Of a stretch of DNA of 64,000 nucleotides, positions 60,313 to 64,000 are shown in pieces. The stretch is from Deltaproteobacteria bacterium. GTDB taxonomy: Bacteria > Desulfobacterota > Syntrophobacteria > Syntrophobacterales > Syntrophobacteraceae. The translations under genes were made by a program, and so were the position numbers. The notes under the pieces were generated by a model. It searched no databases. It had not been told where the DNA came from and saw only the letters and a list, made by a program, of their open reading frames with translations. Position 1 is the first letter of the stretch, and each line of letters opens with the position of its first letter. The stretch covers positions 186,001-250,000 of the forward strand of contig JAAYVE010000024.1 in assembly GCA_012517315.1 (NCBI GenBank). The letters run 5' to 3'.

Positions 60313-61412
60313 GAAAGCCGTTCCCTCACTGTGGCCAGGTCCACTGTGAACTCTCCCTGAAAGGATCCCGGCAGCCGGAACATGTCCTCCAGGAGGATTC
60401 GATGGAGAATGCCGGTGAGTCCCCGGGCGCCGGTTCCTTCCTCTTCCGCGCGCCGGGCCACTTCCTCCAAGGCTTCGTCTGTGACCACCAGGTCTATCCC
60501 CCACGCCTTCAGGTCATGGGTGTAAGCCTTCAGGGGACTGTCCTCGCTGGCTGTCATGATCTTCTTGAGATCGTGTGTGGACAGGGGATCGTAAACTACC
60601 CTCACGGGAAACCTGCCCATGAGCTGCCGTTCCATGCCCAGTTCCACAAGGTCGTCCGTGAGAAGGAAGCCGCGCCATTCCCCTTTGAGGTGATTCCTGG
60701 CCATCCTCCGGGTGACCACATGCTCCAGCTTCTCAAATACTCCCCCGGCGATGAAAAGGACGTGGCGGGTGGATACCGTAACCCGCTCGCGGCCCACCTC
60801 GACGGTGTTTTCCACGCCTTCGGCCATCCTGAGAAGTCCCTTCTGCACGCCTCTGCCGGAGACATCCTTGTACGTCCCCGGCTCGGCGGCCAGCTTATCC
60901 AGTTCGTCCAGGTAGACGATCCCCATCTGTGCGATGTGCGGGTTTCCATCGGCGGCGATGAGCAGGTCTGCGAGAATGTCGCTGGTGTTCTGACCGACGT
61001 AGCCCACTTCGCTGAACTTGGTGAGATCCTCCACCAGGAAAGGCACCCCGACCAACCGGGATGCACTCTCGCCGCTGTACGTCTTGCCGCAGCCGGTGGG
61101 ACCGATGAGCAGGATGTTCGCCTTGGGGGTCCTCGTTCTGCGCAGGGCCGACTCCATATCCCCCCGGTCCCGGGTGAGGGTGTTTTGAAGGGCCTTGGAC
61201 AGGCGCCGGTAATGGAAGGCAATGGCGGTGGCGATGGTCTTCTTGCCTTGCTCCTGGCCGATGACAAAGCGGTCCAGTTCTTTCTTGAGTTCTGCGGGCG
61301 TGCGGTTGAATTCCAGGATGTGCCGAACCGTTTCCGCTGTCTGATGGGCCCTCAGCTGCCCCAGTCTCTCCTGCACCCGCTCCCGCCTGTATTCGGACAT
61401 CCTGTCAAGCAT
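60309..61412 (-). CDS. ClpX-like AAA+ unfoldase without zinc domain and docking loop
   Basis: A 367-residue AAA+ ATPase close to ClpX. Walker A is GPTGCGKT (104-111), the pore loop GYVG is at 137-140, Walker B is IVYLDELDK (165-173), and IAGGVFEKLEHVV, LMGRFPVRV and ARGLTGILHRILLEDMF (the sensor 2 region) follow. The zinc-binding N-domain of ClpX is missing, and the segment that in ClpX carries the IGF loop for ClpP is short (RMARNHLKGEWRGFLL) and has no IGF. It therefore probably unfolds proteins without docking ClpP in the usual way. The start (MLDRMSEY) follows AAGGGAG; a frame start at 61445 is less likely. Confidence 0.87.
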   Translation of the reverse strand: MLDRMSEYRRERVQERLGQLRAHQTAETVRHILEFNRTPAELKKELDRFVIGQEQGKKTIATAIAFHYRRLSKALQNTLTRDRGDMESALRRTRTPKANILLIGPTGCGKTYSGESASRLVGVPFLVEDLTKFSEVGYVGQNTSDILADLLIAADGNPHIAQMGIVYLDELDKLAAEPGTYKDVSGRGVQKGLLRMAEGVENTVEVGRERVTVSTRHVLFIAGGVFEKLEHVVTRRMARNHLKGEWRGFLLTDDLVELGMERQLMGRFPVRVVYDPLSTHDLKKIMTASEDSPLKAYTHDLKAWGIDLVVTDEALEEVARRAEEEGTGARGLTGILHRILLEDMFRLPGSFQGEFTVDLATVRERLS

Positions 61413-61564
61413 TGCCGCTCCCTTTTCCTCCCGCGCTTTCCCCATTCCATGGCGCTTCCACAGGCGCTGTCACCCTGTGAGGCCGTCTTGGACGGTTTCC
61501 CTCTACCCCGCCCTACGTCGGCTTGCTGGGAAAGGGGTCCCGCAGGCCGAATCCCGCCCGGACA

Positions 61565-62005
61565 CTAGGCCGTCGGAGGCTGAGTCCCCCGGCGTTGGAG
61601 TTCCTGCGTAAGGAGGTACATGAAATGATGATTCAGGAGGCGCTCGGCGTCGAGGGAAGGGTTCAGGGTGAAAAGAGGATTGCACGCGAGGATTTCGTCG
61701 GGTGAGCGGGCGAACTGAAGGTAGGGGTTCCTGATGCGCTGCAGGATGGCTTCGGCGATTCGGTATTCCCTCTCCGTCACGAGGGCGAAAAGAGCATGGG
61801 CGCGAGGCGGTTTGAAAAGGGATTCCTTCGTCGGGAACAGGGAGGTTGTGGGGAGACCGGCCAAGTTGTCCAGTTTTCGTGGGAAATTCTGGTCCAGACC
61901 ATAACGCTGAACAATTCCCGCAACTATAGTGAACAGGGACGGGACGAACGGTCTCCTGAATTTCTTTCCAGCTCTCTCCCTTTTGATTTGATCCGTGAGA
62001 CCCAT
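61565..62005 (-). CDS. hypothetical protein in the ubiquitin-like operon
   Basis: A 146-residue soluble, mainly helical protein that I do not recognise. It begins two bases after the stop of the upstream gene, so it is translated from the same message. The C-terminal part (about 75-140) has AHALFALVTEREYRIAEAILQRIRNPYLQFARSPDEILACNPLF and ends with a helix LNHHFMYLLTQELQRR. One Cys. It might be an adaptor or substrate-binding subunit of the system. The gap to the next gene (ClpX-like) is 152 bases. Confidence 0.7.
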   Translation of the reverse strand: MGLTDQIKRERAGKKFRRPFVPSLFTIVAGIVQRYGLDQNFPRKLDNLAGLPTTSLFPTKESLFKPPRAHALFALVTEREYRIAEAILQRIRNPYLQFARSPDEILACNPLFTLNPSLDAERLLNHHFMYLLTQELQRRGTQPPTA

Positions 62006-62007
62006 GG

Positions 62008-63180
62008 CTATCTAAAAAGGTTCTTGATTTCAACCCTTCCCGACCGGATGTCCGGGTGATCCCGGTCGATCCGCAGGTCTTCGAATCGAATAGTGCGCTC
62101 GTACGGTGTCAGGGGATCCAGACTGTGGTAGCCGTTTCGGCGGCGGCGGTCGTAGCCGTGGAAAAGGGCGTTGATTCCCCCCTCAATGCCGCCGATGACG
62201 GCGCCGGCCGAGAATTCACCGTTCCAGCGGCCGGAATCCTGAAAACAGATGGGCTGTCCCCGTCCGTCGGATTCCAGGAAAGGATGTCTGTATCGATCCA
62301 GGACGAAAGGCCTCGGCGGTCCCCATGTGGTGACCGCGACTCTGCAGTCGGGGAATCGATAGACGCGCCCGTAAAAGTCTTGAAGAGCATAGTCGCCGGT
62401 GTGCACGTAGACGATGAACTCATCTGCGGATCCATGGCGGTAAAACCCGAAGCCGTCCATTTCCAGGGCGCCTCGCTGGCAGAGAAAGGCGAGGACCGCA
62501 CGGTGCCCGTCATTCATCCAGGGATGCCTCCCCATGTCCGCCATGACACTTTTCATCCTGGAAAGTTCGTCGTCCAAGAACCCGAGACGGACGGCCTCAA
62601 GCAACCATCCCTTGAGTTCGCGGGCGGCAATGGGTTCGTCTGCGGGAGGACGCAACACTTCGATTCTGCGGCGTGTCTCCTCTCGTACCTGTGTCAAGGC
62701 GTCCACCACTGTTTGGCCACCGGTGTCGCCCGGAAACGACTCAGGAATGTCGAAGCGTCGCCGGATCTCTTCGAGAATATCCTTCCCCGTCGGTCTTCCG
62801 CCGCCCTCACGGGTTCTGCGCCGGACGAAGTGAGGCATGACCTCGAGCACGAGGGTCGTCAATTTGCTGCCGGGGGACACGCCGCAAAAGGCGGTTCGCG
62901 ACGGCGTTGCCGGCAGTTCCCCTGGAATGGGAGCGGCATCGTCAGGCTGAAGCATGCCCAGGCAGTTCACAAGACCGTCCACTTTCAGGCTTCGGACGTA
63001 GAGCTCCCCCCTCACCCGAAGGAGCGGCCCCCTTTCCGTCCCCCCTGCGTTCCCCGGAACTGCTCTTGCGCCCCCAGCAAGCTCCGTTTCCCCTTTGACG
63101 GATGGATCCATGAGGAGCGGCAGGTAAAGGAAACCGCCGTGCACCACAACCCTCAGTTGCGAATCGAGCAGACCGATCAA
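62008..63180 (-). CDS. protein with E2-like C-terminal domain
   Basis: A 390-residue protein. The C-terminal part (about 240-345) resembles ubiquitin-conjugating folds: strands with FIVYVH and RVAVTTWGPPRP, then HP at 299-300, GQPICFQ with Cys312 (catalytic candidate), Trp319 and a helix. HP, then G-x-C, then Trp is the core order of E2 enzymes. The N-terminal 180 residues are unassigned. The TTG start at 63180 overlaps the stop of the preceding gene (TTGA) and has a G-rich stretch upstream; the frame stays open to 63402. The E2 assignment is a hypothesis. Confidence 0.65.
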   Translation of the reverse strand: MIGLLDSQLRVVVHGGFLYLPLLMDPSVKGETELAGGARAVPGNAGGTERGPLLRVRGELYVRSLKVDGLVNCLGMLQPDDAAPIPGELPATPSRTAFCGVSPGSKLTTLVLEVMPHFVRRRTREGGGRPTGKDILEEIRRRFDIPESFPGDTGGQTVVDALTQVREETRRRIEVLRPPADEPIAARELKGWLLEAVRLGFLDDELSRMKSVMADMGRHPWMNDGHRAVLAFLCQRGALEMDGFGFYRHGSADEFIVYVHTGDYALQDFYGRVYRFPDCRVAVTTWGPPRPFVLDRYRHPFLESDGRGQPICFQDSGRWNGEFSAGAVIGGIEGGINALFHGYDRRRRNGYHSLDPLTPYERTIRFEDLRIDRDHPDIRSGRVEIKNLFR

Positions 63181-63581
63181 TGGGATGCCCCCGGGCAGGC
63201 TTGGCGGTCCATGGGCGATCCGCCCTCCTGTGGCCTGATGACGCGCACGGGCACATACCAGTATCTTTCGCCCGACTCCGTCTCTTCCACCACCGCGAAC
63301 TGTCCGGAATCTCCGTGAATCTCCCCTCCCCGGCAGATAAACCGTCCTCCCTTCATCTGCCTGCGGATGTCGTCGAGGATTTGACGCTCCTCGATGCTCC
63401 ACCCGGTCCTTTGCAGGGTTTCCTCGACGAGCTTCGCAAGGGGTTGGCCTTCGTAGCTGCCCGGGGGATAAATGTCGATGAGTCCCTCACCCGCCTGTCC
63501 CGGCAGGATTTCCAGGACGAGGGGAAGCGCCCCTGTTTCTTTTTCGGGTTCCAGTGCTCGTTTTTGTGCAGCTTCGATCAT
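63177..63581 (-). CDS. small protein, candidate ubiquitin-like modifier
   Basis: A 134-residue protein, first gene of the operon. Residues about 20-110 could be a beta-grasp-like module: LPLVLEIL, GLIDIYPPGSYEG, a long helix LAKLVEETLQRTGWSIEERQILDDIRRQ, then RFICRGGEI and RYWYVPVRVIRP. Gly120-Gly121 (RPQEGGSPMD) lies 13 residues before the C-terminus, which would fit a precursor trimmed to GG by the JAB peptidase. This is inference only; the fold is not certain. AGGGAG stands eight bases before ATG. Ending TTGA overlap couples it to the E2-like gene. Confidence 0.5.
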   Translation of the reverse strand: MIEAAQKRALEPEKETGALPLVLEILPGQAGEGLIDIYPPGSYEGQPLAKLVEETLQRTGWSIEERQILDDIRRQMKGGRFICRGGEIHGDSGQFAVVEETESGERYWYVPVRVIRPQEGGSPMDRQACPGASH

Positions 63582-64000
63582 GGCTGTGTCTCCCTGGTCG
63601 TCCGTGCAACATGCCCTCTACAAGAGTATAGCAGGCGTGTAAAGCCCCGGCCGCTGAGTCCCGGGGATGTGTGGGTCGGCACCTCCAGGGGCAAAGGCCT
63701 GCAGTGTCTTGCCGGCTGCGCCGGCCTTGTGTCGGCGGCAGGCACAGAAGTGCCTCTACGGAGATGGAACTGGCGCCGGGACACTGGGAACTTCTTGCGG
63801 GCAAATGGGACGAGGTAGTTCGGAGCAGCGTCGGGGTTGCAATCAAGGTCCACGGTAACAGTTTCGAAGGCGGAAATGGTCGTTCCCGTACCCCTACCTT
63901 ATAGCAATTCATTCTTTGCGCAACCACAAAAAGTGGTCGCTGAGGGGATCTCCAAATCGAGAGGGGCCCCGGAGGGGGCCGGGGGCGGCGAAGTGCCCTG
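63582..64000. other. upstream region of the ubiquitin-like operon
   Basis: The last 419 bases of the window. They should include the promoter of the minus-strand operon, but no strong -35/-10 pair stands out. No credible ORF or repeat array is seen; neighbouring genes lie outside the window. Confidence 0.4.

Noticed and set aside
1-64000. tRNA, rRNA, CRISPR, IS and prophage genes
   Set aside because: Looked for conserved T-loop sequences, repeat arrays, transposase and integrase motifs; none found.

Overview
The window looks like part of the chromosome of an anaerobic, Gram-negative Desulfobacterota (deltaproteobacterial) organism, possibly near Syntrophobacterales. This is inferred from gene content: LPS genes (rfaE2, lptD), a pilMNO-pilQ block, sigma-54-type response regulators, phenylacetate-CoA ligase genes joined to a branched-chain amino acid ABC transporter, and pyruvate:ferredoxin oxidoreductase-type subunits. 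DNA is GC-rich. I see no rRNA, tRNA, insertion sequence, CRISPR array or phage gene.

Layout. 0.1-4.6 kb holds a YitT membrane protein, a DUF1566 protein, trmL, a GNAT-like protein, rfaE2 and a TPR protein. 4.6-12.7 kb is one operon (paaK, tandem-ACT protein, livJHMGF, second paaK-like gene) preceded by a complete-looking transcription attenuator: promoter, Phe/Tyr-rich leader peptide, competing hairpins and terminator. 13.1-19.1 kb has folC, lptD, murU and amgK. 19.1-22.0 kb has pyk and a glcD-like gene on the minus strand. 22.3-30.1 kb is a signalling region: an NtrC-type regulator, a sigma-54-like promoter driving two tandem 30-residue micro-lipoproteins, then a peptide-binding protein, a sensor kinase, a lone receiver and a receiver-kinase hybrid. 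30.2-37.2 kb has namZ (DUF1343), lepB, pilMNO-pilQ and an L,D-transpeptidase. 37.3-39.6 kb has an unknown gene, orphan porG-porD and queH. 39.7-48.7 kb (minus) has mpl, a fused LD-carboxypeptidase/beta-lactamase gene, coaX, glmM, folP and ftsH. 48.9-57.7 kb has an MFS transporter, a lipoprotein, small unknown genes, a cold-shock gene, an H-box protein without an ATPase domain, ilvA and mgtE.

58.2-63.6 kb (minus) is the most striking part: a six-gene operon encoding, in transcription order, a small protein that could be a ubiquitin-like modifier, a protein with an E2-like C-terminus, an unknown small protein, a ClpX-like AAA+ unfoldase that keeps the GYVG pore loop but lacks a recognisable ClpP-docking loop, a JAB/JAMM isopeptidase, and an E1-like enzyme with a degenerate plus an intact ThiF domain. 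Together these resemble a ubiquitin-like conjugation, deconjugation and unfolding pathway.

Other themes link separate loci. murU, amgK, namZ, mpl and the LD-carboxypeptidase fusion together cover most of a peptidoglycan-recycling route. The attenuated operon suggests aryl-acid or aromatic amino acid salvage. The 22-30 kb block is a candidate lipopeptide signalling system.
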